Origin: Qingshengfaniella alkalisoli
Lineage (GTDB): Bacteria > Pseudomonadota > Alphaproteobacteria > Rhodobacterales > Rhodobacteraceae
Direction: 5' to 3'
Length of the DNA stretch: 64,000 bases
NCBI RefSeq assembly: GCF_007855645.1
Contig: NZ_CP042261.1
Span: forward strand, 42,501-106,500
The notes under the pieces were generated by a model. The model saw nothing but the letters and a program-made list of their open reading frames with translations, made no database searches and was not told where the DNA came from. The translations under genes were made by a program, and so were the position numbers. Positions 11,149 through 20,636 of this stretch are shown here, one piece after another. Position 1 is the first letter of the stretch; each line of letters begins with the position of its first letter.

Positions 11149-11433
11149 ATCTGCGCGGCCACGAGCAGATACTTCACCCCCGGCATCGATCTCGCGGCGC
11201 AGATCCTTCGCCCGCTCCCGCGCCGCAGTCGCCGACCATTCCGGCCAGCGCCCGATGGTCATCCGCCGCTGGCGCCCAGCGCTCCGGTAATCCAGCGTGA
11301 ACGCGCGGCTGCCGGAGCGGTAGATGCAGACCGCGAACCCCCGCGTTTCCGTGTCGAAGATCTGGTAGTCGCGTCCCTCGGCGGGTACTGCCATCCGAAC
11401 TGACTTTTCGTTCAATCGCACTCTGTTGGGCAT
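11149..11433 (-). pseudogene. Truncated tyrosine integrase (N-terminal arm-binding domain)
   Basis: From an ATG at 11433, preceded by a GGAGG site, the protein begins MPNRVRLNEKSVRMAVP. It continues with the DUF4102-type arm-binding domain of P4-like integrases (DTETRGFAVCIYRSGSRAFTLDYR, RMTIGRWPEWS, REIDAGG). The IS21 element at 11148 interrupts it after about 95 residues. The catalytic domain is not found on the far side of the IS, so DNA was also lost. P4-like integrases insert islands into tRNA genes, which fits the tRNA-fMet repeat. Confidence 0.8.
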
Positions 11434-11578
11434 GCAACTTATCCTCCATCGTCTCTGACATGACGCGTAGATTTGCGCCGCGATCAAGAGATGTCAGGAA
11501 GAACGGGTGGAGGGGTGGCGCAGGGTGGCGATGAAAGCGAGTAGGGCGTGCCACCCATGCAGATTAGGGCTGAATGGG

Positions 11579-13118
11579 CTTATTCTGTTGAAAAACTATT
11601 GTTGATTTGAGGTCGGGTCGCTGATTCAATTTCCTTATTCTGTGGGGGGGAACTGCGATGTTGGGACCGAAGCAAGAGGCGCAAGGCGCACTGTTCTACG
11701 AGTTCTCGATTGAAGATCACGTCCCGCAGGGCCACCTGCTGCGCTCCATCGATCGTTTTGTTGATTTAACCGAAATCCGTGCCTACCTCGCGGAGTTCTA
11801 CAGCCACACGGGGCGGCCATCCGTCGATCCCGAACTGCTGATCCGTATGCTGTTGGTCGGGTATTGCTTCGGCATCCGGTCTGAGCGTCGGCTGTGCGAA
11901 GAGGTGCATCTGAACCTGGCCTATCGCTGGTTCTGCCGACTTGACCTGAGTGACCGGGTCCCGGATCATTCGACGTTTTCAAAGAACAGACATGGTCGTT
12001 TCCGCGACAGCGAGTTGCTACGGCATTTCTTTGAGACAACCGTCGCGCGCTGCATCGCGGAAGGTTTGGTCAGCGGCCAGCGCATGGCGGTCGACGCCAG
12101 CCTGATCGAGGCGGATGCGAACAAGCAGAACTCGACGCCGAAGGAGGACTGGGATGCATCGACGATCGACTTGACCGACGCGCCCCGTGCGGTGCGAGAG
12201 TATCTCGACACGCTGGACGAGGCTGCATTTGGTGCCACCAGCGAGGTCCAGCCTAAGTTCACCTCGCATTCGGACCCGGCCAGTCAGTGGACGGCGGCGC
12301 GGAAGGGTCCTGCTTTCTTTAGCTATTCCGACAATTACCTGATCGACACAGATCACGGTGTCATCTTGGATGTGGAACCCACCCGGTCCATCCGGCAAGC
12401 CGAGGTCGGATCGACCCAGACGATGCTGACACGGGTGAAAGACAAATTCGACCTGGTCCCCGACTGGATGATCGCCGACACCGCCTACGGCTCGGGCCCG
12501 ATGCTCGGCCGGCTCGTGGATCGCAAGATCGACCCTTACATCCCAGTGATCGACAAGGCCGGACGCCCAGACGGCACCTGGACGCGCACAGATTTCGACT
12601 GGGATGCTGAAAACGATCAATACATCTGCCCCGAGGGTCACGCGCTCAAGCAGTTTCGCCGCAACTATTCTGATCCAAACCGGGGGCCGACCGGCAAGGG
12701 CACCGCAAAGTATCGTGCGCTGAAACTGACCTGTCAGGTCTGTCCATCCAAATCGAAGTGCTGCCCCAACGCAGACGCCAGAGCGATCACCCGTGAAGAA
12801 CACGAAGATGCTCGCCAAGTTGCCAGGGATTTAGCCAAGACCGATGAATACGTGATTGCGATGAAGCTCCGAAAGAAGGTCGAAATGCTCTTCGCACACC
12901 TCAAACGTATTCTCTGCCTTGGTCGGCTCCGATTACGTGGCCCATGCGGGGCAAACGACGAATTTCTACTCGCCGCAACCGCCCAAAACCTCCGCAAACT
13001 GGCCAAGATCTTTCCTGCACCGCAGAAAACGCGAAACGCCTGACAGAAGTGGCAGTCGCGGACCTCATGACCCAAGAATTTCTGCGGTTGCAAGTAGATG
13101 TTTTTCCACAGAATGGGC
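11579..13118 (+). mobile_element. IS1182-family insertion sequence
   Basis: The element contains one transposase gene and ends in imperfect inverted repeats. The left end is attctgttgaaaaac near 11582 and the right end reads gtttttccacagaat near 13100-13114. The outer limits are approximate because the repeats fade at the edges. It lies 90-150 bp beyond the integrase fragment and next to the large STAND gene. Confidence 0.75.
11658..13043 (+). CDS. IS1182-family transposase
   Basis: The 461-residue DDE transposase is intact. It shows the N-terminal pattern of the family (FYEFSIEDHVPQGHLLR, then YCFGIRSERRLCEE and LAYRWFCRLDL). The catalytic acidic residues are in VDASLIEADANK, ADTAYGSG and KKVEMLFAHLKR. 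A cysteine cluster (CQVCPSKSKCCP) before the last acidic segment is usual in this family. It catalyses movement of its own IS. Confidence 0.93.
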   Translation: MLGPKQEAQGALFYEFSIEDHVPQGHLLRSIDRFVDLTEIRAYLAEFYSHTGRPSVDPELLIRMLLVGYCFGIRSERRLCEEVHLNLAYRWFCRLDLSDRVPDHSTFSKNRHGRFRDSELLRHFFETTVARCIAEGLVSGQRMAVDASLIEADANKQNSTPKEDWDASTIDLTDAPRAVREYLDTLDEAAFGATSEVQPKFTSHSDPASQWTAARKGPAFFSYSDNYLIDTDHGVILDVEPTRSIRQAEVGSTQTMLTRVKDKFDLVPDWMIADTAYGSGPMLGRLVDRKIDPYIPVIDKAGRPDGTWTRTDFDWDAENDQYICPEGHALKQFRRNYSDPNRGPTGKGTAKYRALKLTCQVCPSKSKCCPNADARAITREEHEDARQVARDLAKTDEYVIAMKLRKKVEMLFAHLKRILCLGRLRLRGPCGANDEFLLAATAQNLRKLAKIFPAPQKTRNA

Positions 13119-13395
13119 GGATTCCAGAAATTCTCTGCATGCGCGAACATAATGCCTCGGTGACCACATAGCGGTCATTCACGCCGTTCTAAATTCAAAG
13201 TTCAGGTGTTTGATCGCTCGCCCCGTCTCGCGAGATCGATGACCATGATCTTGACCTCTTTGGCTGCTGGCCAGTCATGGACAATTTAATGCCAGTACGT
13301 TTGAAGTGCATCTTTGAGTTTTCCCGGTCGACCAAGCGATCGCCAATTTGCCACCTGCGCTCAGGTGATTGACCCCGACACGCGGCCACGCTGGT
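13119..13395. other. Intergenic stretch without recognised gene
   Basis: About 280 bp lie between the IS1182 end and the end of the STAND gene. Open frames here are short and show no recognisable family. I see no clear terminator hairpin with a T-run. Confidence 0.5.
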
Positions 13396-16300
13396 TCAAC
13401 CGAGCACCATGTAGACTTCCCCTGGGACCTTTTCTCCGCATAGCGTCTTTTCGCGTTTTGCCTTCCAAGTTTTTGCTCGGTTCTCCAACCGGTTCTTGAT
13501 GCTCGGTGCGAACCTCGGCATCGCTGTGCCCGTGCGCGAGACGCTTCCCTCCCACAAACCAAAACGCGCATCCACGATCTTGAGAAATAGCGCGCTGAGC
13601 GCCCAGAAATCCTCGGCAGAGTCCGTGGTACTCATCTTCTCATACCAATACTTCGCCCAGCTATTGCGATCATACGCGAAGCGAGCTGATTTCGCCGCCC
13701 GGCCGATCAGGCCATTTGCGTCTAAATATTTATTGAGGAGCGCTTCGGAGACTGGAGATTCCACCCCGAAGCCGAGCACCATGAGCGCACGCGCGTTGAT
13801 GGCAGGCTCCGGGCGTTCGAGGCTTTTGCGAGCAAAATTTTCGAGGAATTTCATCTGCCCTGCCATGAGTGCCGCCAGCACTTCCTGCGCCAACTGATGG
13901 TCACTCGCCGCACGGTCCAGCCGCTGAGTTCGCAGATCATCAATCCCACCGCCGTCGGCGCTCTTCCATACACAGATTGCCTCAAGAGGCACCTCCGACA
14001 GGCCGGACACAAGGGCTACGAAAGCCCGCCTGCCTGACAGGCGGGCAAACAATCTGCTGGCGAGCGTCAGGTCGTGGTGGGAAATCGACCGTGCCAGCAT
14101 CAATGCGAAGTTCTGGACATGCGCCAGCTTGCGATCATCCACACGAAGAAGCTCCTGGGCTAAACTGACGTAATGCTCTCGCGATACCGAAACGCACGCA
14201 TCGACTGCTGCAAAGCCCACGTCCTCCGCGATGAGCCGCGCCTTCTCCTTCGTAAGCGCAGTCTCAAACCGATTGAACGCTTCCCATCCCTGCCGTTGCC
14301 GCGCTTCAAAATCTTCCGGCGTTTCGGACATACGCTTGAAGAACGCTTCGGGACCTAAGACGTCTTCCGGCTCCGCCAGCGAAAGGAGCGGCGGAATCGC
14401 ACTACCTGCCGCGTCCATGTTCTGTTCGACGGCCGGAGGGGAGAACGGGAGTTCGATATCAAGCGCTCTTCTGACGGCTGATGTGAGGCGCGCAGCAATC
14501 GCCGCGTGGCACGCCTCTCCGAGCGCCTCTGCTGCTGCGCTGTAGATGGGCGGGCTAATCCTGTCCAATGCCTCATCGACGCAGATCACACCTTGCTCGG
14601 CTGCGTTGATGACAATCAGAGAGCCGTACCAAATCTCGAAGTAGTTTTTTCGCGGATCGAGCAAGTTTGCATTCCATCCGGTGATCGCGATGCCTTCGAT
14701 AAGATCGGTGTCTTTCAAATGCGCGATTATGTCCATTGCCTTGGCGCGCACCGCCGAACGCTCGTGTTCTGCGAGTTGGCCGATCAGAATTCGGCTGCGA
14801 TCGGTTAGAGCCGTGCCTGAATGCCGTGCAAACAGCAGAGCGGAGAGCGCCCGGTTATGCTCGCCAGATTGCATCGCCTGATCCAACGCGCGCTCCAGCT
14901 TCTCCGGCGTCGCCGGTTTGAGTACCTCAGCCAGCTTGAGCAAAGGCGGGCCGTGAGGAGGCAAGCCGACCAGAACGTCGAGTTGGGCATCGCCGTCCAA
15001 ATGTGGAAACGCGATCTGGATCGCATATTGTGACGCGATCCAGTCGTCGCGAGAGTCTCTCGATTCCGCTTCGCGTGGCGAACTGAGCGTATTCGCGATC
15101 TCTACGAGTTTGCAGACCGTCTCGGGTTTCAGCGACGCGCAATGCCGCTCGAGCGAGGTGATGCCCAACATAAGCTCCGGGGTTCCGCGCATGACAATGG
15201 ACCGCGCGATCTTGCGCTGTGTCTCAATGGCTACTTCAGGCCTGAACCGAGCCAGCCCCGGAAGCGCATCTCTCACAAAATGATCTTCCTGACCCATGGA
15301 GCGGTGGCGTGACACGTCGTCTACCTTGACTTGCGCGTATCGGTCGGCCGTTCCATCGATGTTTTCCGGCTTTGAGGATGCAGGGTCGCAGGGGTCGGTG
15401 TCGCAATACTTTTCGACGAGCCGCCAACCGTCGAACTTCTCCCGATCCCTCGTGAGCGCCTCGACGAGTTGCTCCTCTCGTTCGGCATCTTCGAGCGTGC
15501 TGGTACCACGCAAAATCGCCACCAGCGCCCATTGGCCTGTGCGTGACGTGTCGTCTTGGGCGAGAAAATCGGACGTCTTAAGGAGCTGCTGCCGCGTCTC
15601 ATGCCAATCGTGACGATTAAACCGGATCAGGGCCAGATACTCGTCATATGGAGTTTGGAAACTCGAATTGAGGGCGCTCGAGAAGCTGCACGCGACAAGC
15701 TGCTCGGCAAAGCCCGTCAGTGGCATCCCTGCCAGCATCTCGAACGCATCCTCCCAGAGGAGCGATGGCTCGTAGTCCGCACGCTTAAGCATATTCTTTT
15801 CAAGAAATTCTCGCTCCGCCGCCGACAGCTCCGCCATTTTTTGCTCAAGCACCTGCTTTCTCTTCTCGGTGTCCTTGGCGATCATATCGGCGCTATCGTT
15901 TCCAGGGGTGCTCATCACCCCAAGTTTCGGATCGAGCGAATACGAACGAAGCCAGTTCGACACATGGGTACTGATGATAGACCAGCATTCCGGTTTGTGA
16001 CGGCATTCGCGCAGTGCCGCCGAGAGCCAGTCTTTGTTGGCCGCATAGCGCGACGTCGTCGCTGAGATGTCAAATAGGGCCCACATCGCCGCATCCGTCG
16101 CGTTGCGTGCAAGGGCGACGAACGCCGGGTAGTTGTGCGCGTCAATATTTTGGAGGCGCAGGAAGCCGCAAATCAGCGCGCGCCTGATCGCCAGCGAACA
16201 TTGCTCGTCGATGCTGGAGACCATAACCCCAGAGAATACCGCGTCGGCGGTCTTGTCGAGGGCAGCGATCGGTTCAATTAGTTCGTCCAGCGCATCCGCA

Positions 16301-18084
16301 ACATCGCGTCCGTTGCGCTCGGCCTTTTGCAGCGCCTTGATGATCGAGAGGCCCAACGCCAGAGAAAGCCCGTCATCGGCAAGAGTATATAGCGTGGAAT
16401 CCTCCGGAAGCGGCTGGAAGAAATGCTCGGCGGTGACGGCGAGGAGGTCAGCGTTCAAAGTGTAACCGTCTTGGTCTTCGGCGCGGTCGAAGATCAATCT
16501 GTCATCGAGCTGCTGCTGTTTCACGCGATCGATGATCGTCTGCGCATGTTGCGCCAACCGCTTCGAGAACTGCTCCGGCAGCTCGGCAGCGTTTCCATCG
16601 CGTGCGCCAATACGGATATGCTCGAAGAGCAGTCTGCCCACGCTTAGCTCATTGAAATCAAGGACTTCAACCCTGTCCAGCAGGTCGAAGGCGATACCGA
16701 GAATCCGGGGATTTCGGAGCTGGGTTAACACGACCGGCTTAATCTCTCGGTCGTCGACGCCTTTCGCAGCGAGAACCTCCTTCAAGTCTGTCTCCGTCCA
16801 TTCCGGGACGCGCACAGTGGCGATCTTGGAATGTACGGAGGAGCGAACACGCTCATTAAAATAGCTTTCGCGCGCAGTAATAATCAAAACTCCACCGAGG
16901 TCTTCAACAACTGTAGCGGCGTCATCAAGCCAGCGCGGCCAATTAAACCTAGGATGCTGGTTGAGACCATCCACGCATAGAATGAACCGAGGTGAGGCCT
17001 CGTTTGGCCGCTCCTTCCACTGCTGCAGTCTACGTTCCCACCGCTTGCGGGTTATTTCGGTGTCGCTCTCATCCGTCTGTTGGATTAGTTTTGAGATGAG
17101 ATAAGGCATAAAACTTCCGTAGGCAGCTACCGGCTTGAGGTCAGCTGCCGGAAGCAGGACCAACATTGGCCGGTCGTCAAGCTCAAGCCAACTCTGAGCG
17201 GCCAGCCAGGTTTTTCCGCGTCCTTCTCCCCCAACGAGTGCCACGATCTGGGGTAAAGAGGCGGTCATCAGGTGCTGGTGAACCTGCCGCACTAATGAAG
17301 AACGCAGCCGAAGTGGAAGCGGTCCAGCCGCATTCGGCGCAAGAGCCTGACCGAAGCGTGCCTTGGCGCGCGACCGGTCCGCGAAGGATGCTTCGTGCCA
17401 CTTTGCATTGGCCTTTCTTGCATTCGCCTCTGCCAGCGAGGGTCCTTGAAGTGCTCGGACAAGAGGATCTGCATTGGCCCCAAAAACTTCTGATTTCCGG
17501 ATTACAGTGAGAGCGGCTTCAGTATTTTGAACGCTAATCGCGTCACTGGCGTGATCCCGCAAAAACGCGCAGGTTTCTCGCGTCGCTAGAGCACATGCGG
17601 CCGCCAAAGGCGGAACAGTAGATGCGCTCGGCCAGTCGAGAACAAGCAGACCAATGCCATTCCTTTCTACGGCTGATTGCATCGGTTCGAGCAATTGCGT
17701 ACTGACACCGACCGTAGCGCCGAGAACCCACACATCGGGCGGAGCGCTGCTGCCGATCAACCTCGTAATCTTGGTCAAAACCTCATTGTCATTGAGTTTC
17801 GAGTTGTAGAGTTTTGCCTCGAACGAAATGTGATTGCTCGCAGTGGCAAGTGTCTCACCATCTTTACCGTTTTGCAGGCCGGATTTTGCTAAACGAAAAT
17901 CCTGCCCGCTGATTTTGCTGAGTATGGTAGCGAGCAATCCCTCGAAGCCCTCCTGTCCATCGGGCTTCAGCGCAAGAAGTGCCGTCCGCAAATGGTCTAA
18001 CGCCGCAGTCAATGGGGCGGAACCACACCCTTCGTCGTTAAGAAAACACGGTTCGCCCGACGCATTTGTTGACGACTCATTCAT
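13396..18084 (-). CDS. Large nuclease-STAND ATPase, candidate antiphage protein (Avs-like architecture)
   Basis: The protein has 1562 residues from the ATG at 18084 (MNESSTNASG). Residues about 45-165 look like a PD-(D/E)xK nuclease of the Mrr type, with a GKDG motif (D75) and FEAK (E89, K91). Residues 280-410 are a P-loop ATPase: Walker A GGEGRGKT (285-292), Walker B FILCVDG (D372) and a sensor-like ITAR (R405). The remaining ~1100 residues are helical and repeat-like, as in the sensor part of STAND proteins. Avs and related STAND defence proteins use this effector-ATPase-sensor order: a phage protein binds the sensor, the ATPase oligomerises and the nuclease degrades DNA. The specific family is not proven. 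It sits alone among insertion sequences in the island. Confidence 0.75.
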   Translation of the reverse strand: MNESSTNASGEPCFLNDEGCGSAPLTAALDHLRTALLALKPDGQEGFEGLLATILSKISGQDFRLAKSGLQNGKDGETLATASNHISFEAKLYNSKLNDNEVLTKITRLIGSSAPPDVWVLGATVGVSTQLLEPMQSAVERNGIGLLVLDWPSASTVPPLAAACALATRETCAFLRDHASDAISVQNTEAALTVIRKSEVFGANADPLVRALQGPSLAEANARKANAKWHEASFADRSRAKARFGQALAPNAAGPLPLRLRSSLVRQVHQHLMTASLPQIVALVGGEGRGKTWLAAQSWLELDDRPMLVLLPAADLKPVAAYGSFMPYLISKLIQQTDESDTEITRKRWERRLQQWKERPNEASPRFILCVDGLNQHPRFNWPRWLDDAATVVEDLGGVLIITARESYFNERVRSSVHSKIATVRVPEWTETDLKEVLAAKGVDDREIKPVVLTQLRNPRILGIAFDLLDRVEVLDFNELSVGRLLFEHIRIGARDGNAAELPEQFSKRLAQHAQTIIDRVKQQQLDDRLIFDRAEDQDGYTLNADLLAVTAEHFFQPLPEDSTLYTLADDGLSLALGLSIIKALQKAERNGRDVADALDELIEPIAALDKTADAVFSGVMVSSIDEQCSLAIRRALICGFLRLQNIDAHNYPAFVALARNATDAAMWALFDISATTSRYAANKDWLSAALRECRHKPECWSIISTHVSNWLRSYSLDPKLGVMSTPGNDSADMIAKDTEKRKQVLEQKMAELSAAEREFLEKNMLKRADYEPSLLWEDAFEMLAGMPLTGFAEQLVACSFSSALNSSFQTPYDEYLALIRFNRHDWHETRQQLLKTSDFLAQDDTSRTGQWALVAILRGTSTLEDAEREEQLVEALTRDREKFDGWRLVEKYCDTDPCDPASSKPENIDGTADRYAQVKVDDVSRHRSMGQEDHFVRDALPGLARFRPEVAIETQRKIARSIVMRGTPELMLGITSLERHCASLKPETVCKLVEIANTLSSPREAESRDSRDDWIASQYAIQIAFPHLDGDAQLDVLVGLPPHGPPLLKLAEVLKPATPEKLERALDQAMQSGEHNRALSALLFARHSGTALTDRSRILIGQLAEHERSAVRAKAMDIIAHLKDTDLIEGIAITGWNANLLDPRKNYFEIWYGSLIVINAAEQGVICVDEALDRISPPIYSAAAEALGEACHAAIAARLTSAVRRALDIELPFSPPAVEQNMDAAGSAIPPLLSLAEPEDVLGPEAFFKRMSETPEDFEARQRQGWEAFNRFETALTKEKARLIAEDVGFAAVDACVSVSREHYVSLAQELLRVDDRKLAHVQNFALMLARSISHHDLTLASRLFARLSGRRAFVALVSGLSEVPLEAICVWKSADGGGIDDLRTQRLDRAASDHQLAQEVLAALMAGQMKFLENFARKSLERPEPAINARALMVLGFGVESPVSEALLNKYLDANGLIGRAAKSARFAYDRNSWAKYWYEKMSTTDSAEDFWALSALFLKIVDARFGLWEGSVSRTGTAMPRFAPSIKNRLENRAKTWKAKREKTLCGEKVPGEVYMVLG

Positions 18085-18365
18085 ATCACAGCCTATTTGT
18101 TCAATGCCGACATCTGATGAAACGGAGCGACGATGGAACTGTCTTGGCCTAAAGTCCAGAGCGCGCAGAAATGTTGGTTTGGCAGAAGGCTGTTCAATGT
18201 CTTGTACTGGGGCGCGAAGCTCTACGTCAGAAAAAGTCAGCCGAGGGCATCCACAACTGATCGCAGCATGGCTGTGCATGTGTGTTCCCGAATGCTGCGC
18301 GATATGTCGAACGGCAGCTTCAGAGAAGCTGCATTGCCGCAAACAGGCTTGTGGTAAAAGGCATC
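18085..18365. other. Upstream region of the STAND gene
   Basis: About 280 bp lie between the STAND gene start and the IS1111-type element. The minus-strand reading frame continues open upstream for 86 codons, but the encoded sequence is Cys/His-rich and resembles no family. I treat it as promoter and leader DNA. The only ribosome-site candidate before the chosen ATG is a weak AGG. Confidence 0.4.
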
Positions 18366-18380
18366 TGTGGGTGGCTCCTG

Positions 18381-18558
18381 CATTGCAAGCGTTTTCTGGT
18401 GGTATCTGCGGTCATTTTTGTCAGTACTGTCGTCTGTCCGGCCTGTTTGTGTGGTGGTGTTCCACTGGCCCTGATGAATTCCGCGAACGAGGTTCCAATC
18501 GGCTTATCGACCTCAAAGGGCCGCTGCCATTCCCGGAGTGTCCTTGCTCTTGGTTGAC
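18381..18558 (-). ncRNA. Candidate bridge RNA region of the IS1111-type element
   Basis: IS110-family recombinases are guided by a structured RNA from the longer noncoding end of the element; in the IS1111 subgroup this is the end downstream of the transposase. Here that end is about 180 nt, clearly longer than the other. I have not folded it, and the exact RNA limits are unknown. The call rests on the element type and the asymmetry of the ends. Confidence 0.45.
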
Positions 18559-19632
18559 TTATTTCCGCATCATCACTTCAACGTCTTGCATCTCGTGGGC
18601 AGTCGGCGCGGTTAGAACGCAGGCTGCCGGTATTCCTGTTTTTTTCGTGAGCATCGCCCAGATGGCCCGAGCGGCCTTGTTGGCCATGGCGGTTGTTGCC
18701 AATCGGAATGGTTTGTCTGCGATAATCTTCGCCGTCCAGAGATCAACTTTCTCTGGCGAACGTTTTGCCATGACAGCGCGAGACGTCATACCCACGACCA
18801 GCAGTTTGCGAATGTAGCGATCACCCTGCTTCGTGATCTTGCCCAGACGTTCCTTGCCGCCGCTGGATTTGTTGAGAGGGGTCAGTCCGAGCCAGGCTGC
18901 CAGATCGCGCCCTGTGCGGAACTGTTTTGCATCGCCGATCGTTGCGACAATCGCCGATGCCGTGATCGGCCCGATGCCAGGCATGCGCATCAGTCGGCGT
19001 GCGTCTGTGCTCAGCATCGCATGCTGCTCGATCATCTTCGTGTAACCCGCAATACGCTCGTTCAAGCCGATGAACTGATAGCACTGCATGCCGAGCATGC
19101 CGTTTGCGATATCCGGCATGTCCGGGTGATCTCCATCCAGATGGCGCTTGGCGAACGCTGTGACCGCCTCAATCCCAATCGGCAGAATATGCCCAAACTC
19201 GCGTAGCAAGCTGCGGGTCATGTTGGCCATCTGGGTGCGCTGCCGGACAGCCAAGTCGCGAGTGCGATGGATCGACAGAACCGCCTGTTGATCCTCTGTC
19301 TTGATCTCGACAAAACGCATCGTCAGGCGCCTGACTGCCTCGCAAATCGCTTCCGCATCAACCGCATCTGTCTTTCCACGTTTGACGTAGGGCTTCACGT
19401 AGTTCGCTGGCATCAGCCTGACATCGTGGCCGAACTTGCGTAACGTGCGACCCCAATGGTGAGCTGATCCGCAAGCTTCCATCCCGACGGTGCAAGGCGG
19501 CAAGGTTTCAAAGAACGCCAAAAGCTTCGCCCGCTTGATTGCCTTGTTGAAAATCACACGTCCGTTCTCAGAAGTACCGTGAACTTGAAAAGCATCCTTG
19601 GCCAAATCCAGGCCGATTGTCTTAACTGTCAT
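18559..19632 (-). CDS. IS110-family (IS1111 subgroup) transposase
   Basis: The 357-residue recombinase has an N-terminal RuvC-like DEDD domain: GLDLAKDAFQVHG with the first Asp, the MEACGSAHHW glutamate, and KTDAVDAEAI with the last acidic pair. The C-terminal Tnp20-type domain carries MPGIGPITASAIVATIGD and a serine-rich NKSSGGKERLGKITKQGDRYIRK-type segment. It appears intact. It performs site-specific insertion and excision of the element. Confidence 0.95.
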   Translation of the reverse strand: MTVKTIGLDLAKDAFQVHGTSENGRVIFNKAIKRAKLLAFFETLPPCTVGMEACGSAHHWGRTLRKFGHDVRLMPANYVKPYVKRGKTDAVDAEAICEAVRRLTMRFVEIKTEDQQAVLSIHRTRDLAVRQRTQMANMTRSLLREFGHILPIGIEAVTAFAKRHLDGDHPDMPDIANGMLGMQCYQFIGLNERIAGYTKMIEQHAMLSTDARRLMRMPGIGPITASAIVATIGDAKQFRTGRDLAAWLGLTPLNKSSGGKERLGKITKQGDRYIRKLLVVGMTSRAVMAKRSPEKVDLWTAKIIADKPFRLATTAMANKAARAIWAMLTKKTGIPAACVLTAPTAHEMQDVEVMMRK

Positions 19633-19909
19633 TGGGTGGCTCCTTTCCTAGCAGTCAACAACAACTGCACTTTGGCACATTCGATGCCGGTGGAGCAGGA
19701 GCCACCCACCTCATCCGGTTAGGGCCGGAACTGCTTGAAAGCCGAGGCATGGACACGCCTGCCGCCATTTCAGGCTCCTAAGTTCAGTGTCGTTCATGCG
19801 TGTGCCAAGCCGCGCTCCCTCTTGAGCTCATGTCGTCCGGGTCCAGGGAGCGCCCTCTCGTGCCGATCATTGATCAGGATTTCTGGTCGCCGGACGCGCA
19901 AAGCAGGAG

Positions 19910-20160
19910 TCACACAGCGCAGACTAGGTCAGGTAGGAAGCGGCGGTTGCCCACTCCCGCAGCCAACACTAATTTACTAATAGTATCAAAGACTTCGGAT
20001 CTATCGTCCGAGGTCTTCGCTGCATTTGCAGAACCCCTTCCCACCGCAAGGCGCAGCAATCCCGCTAGATCGCCCTCCAGGCGGATGTCGAGCTTGCCCG
20101 TCGATGCGTTCGGCAGCAGCACGATGCGGTTGATCAGATCACGCAATGCCTCCTGCGCAC
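19910..20160 (-). pseudogene. C-terminal fragment of a serine recombinase
   Basis: About 83 codons read ALRDLINRIVLLPNASTGK, then IRLEGDLAGLLRLA and KLVLAAGVGNRRFLPDLV, ending at a natural stop. This is the tail typical of large serine recombinases (zinc-ribbon type). The catalytic N-terminal domain is absent. It is one of several broken elements between 19710 and 20640. Confidence 0.65.
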
Positions 20161-20193
20161 CTAGCATAGCCGAAAGAGGGGTTCTCCTCGATC

Positions 20194-20262
20194 ATTATAT
20201 TTGTCAACCGCAATGGGTTGCGCTGGCGCGATGCGCAGGGCGAGTATGGCCCGCACGGCTGT
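20194..20262 (+). pseudogene. IS5-family (IS427-like) transposase fragment
   Basis: In one frame the sequence reads IIFVNRNGLRWRDAQGEYGP, matching a very characteristic N-terminal segment of IS427-type transposases, normally followed by a KTLYNRWKRW stretch. Here homology stops after about 22 codons. No start codon or remaining domain is present. Confidence 0.65.
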
Positions 20263-20389
20263 CGCCGGACACGGGCCAACACGTTTAATCGTCTCAGTGG
20301 AGCCCGTGGGTTCGGACAACCGATGCACCCTCGGATTGAGGCGACACCCAAGGTAACAGTTTGCGGCAAATTCGCCCTTATGGGCTAGG

Positions 20390-20636
20390 TGTTTGATCCC
20401 ACGGTTTGATGGTGCGATCCTCTCTCAGGAATGGAAGGAGGCATTATGGGACAAGTTCGTCACGGGAGCGCCACGACCACGCACGCCGTCAGAGCTGCAA
20501 TACAACGATCGCAGGCTTCGCTCGCGACGCTGAGCCGGGAACTGGGCATCAATCCCAAGACCGTCGCGAAATGGCGTAAACGCCAGACAGTCGAGGATCT
20601 CAAGACTGGGCCGAAGGAGCCACGTTCGACGATCCT
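20390..20636 (+). mobile_element. IS481-family element, 5' fragment
   Basis: A clear start (ATG at 20446, GGAGG upstream) opens MGQVRHGSATTTHAVR. The helix-turn-helix of IS481 transposases follows (LATLSRELGINPKTVAKWRKR, then VEDLKTGPKEPRST). Similarity ends near 20632-20640, where the DNA becomes the antisense of uxaA. Only about 63 codons of the transposase remain, without the DDE domain. The left limit is approximate. Confidence 0.8.

Larger units (their letters stand above)
18366..19709 (-). mobile_element. IS110-family element, IS1111 subgroup
   Basis: A 15-bp perfect inverted repeat, gtgggtggctcctgc, lies at 18366-18380 and reversed at 19695-19709. It flanks one transposase gene. Subterminal inverted repeats are the mark of the IS1111 subgroup, and the true ends lie a few bases outside them. 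The noncoding part downstream of the transposase is about 190 bp and the upstream part about 75 bp. Confidence 0.85.

Noticed and set aside
8642-11158. Target-site duplication around the IS21 element
   Set aside because: The flanking bases (ccctg on the left, atctg on the right) do not match.
12018-12818. 266-codon frame on the minus strand inside the IS1182 transposase
   Set aside because: It is the antisense of a clear transposase gene, with no family match.
18085-18342. 86-codon upstream extension of the STAND protein
   Set aside because: The sequence is Cys/His-rich and unlike a domain; the ATG at 18084 starts a more natural N-terminus.
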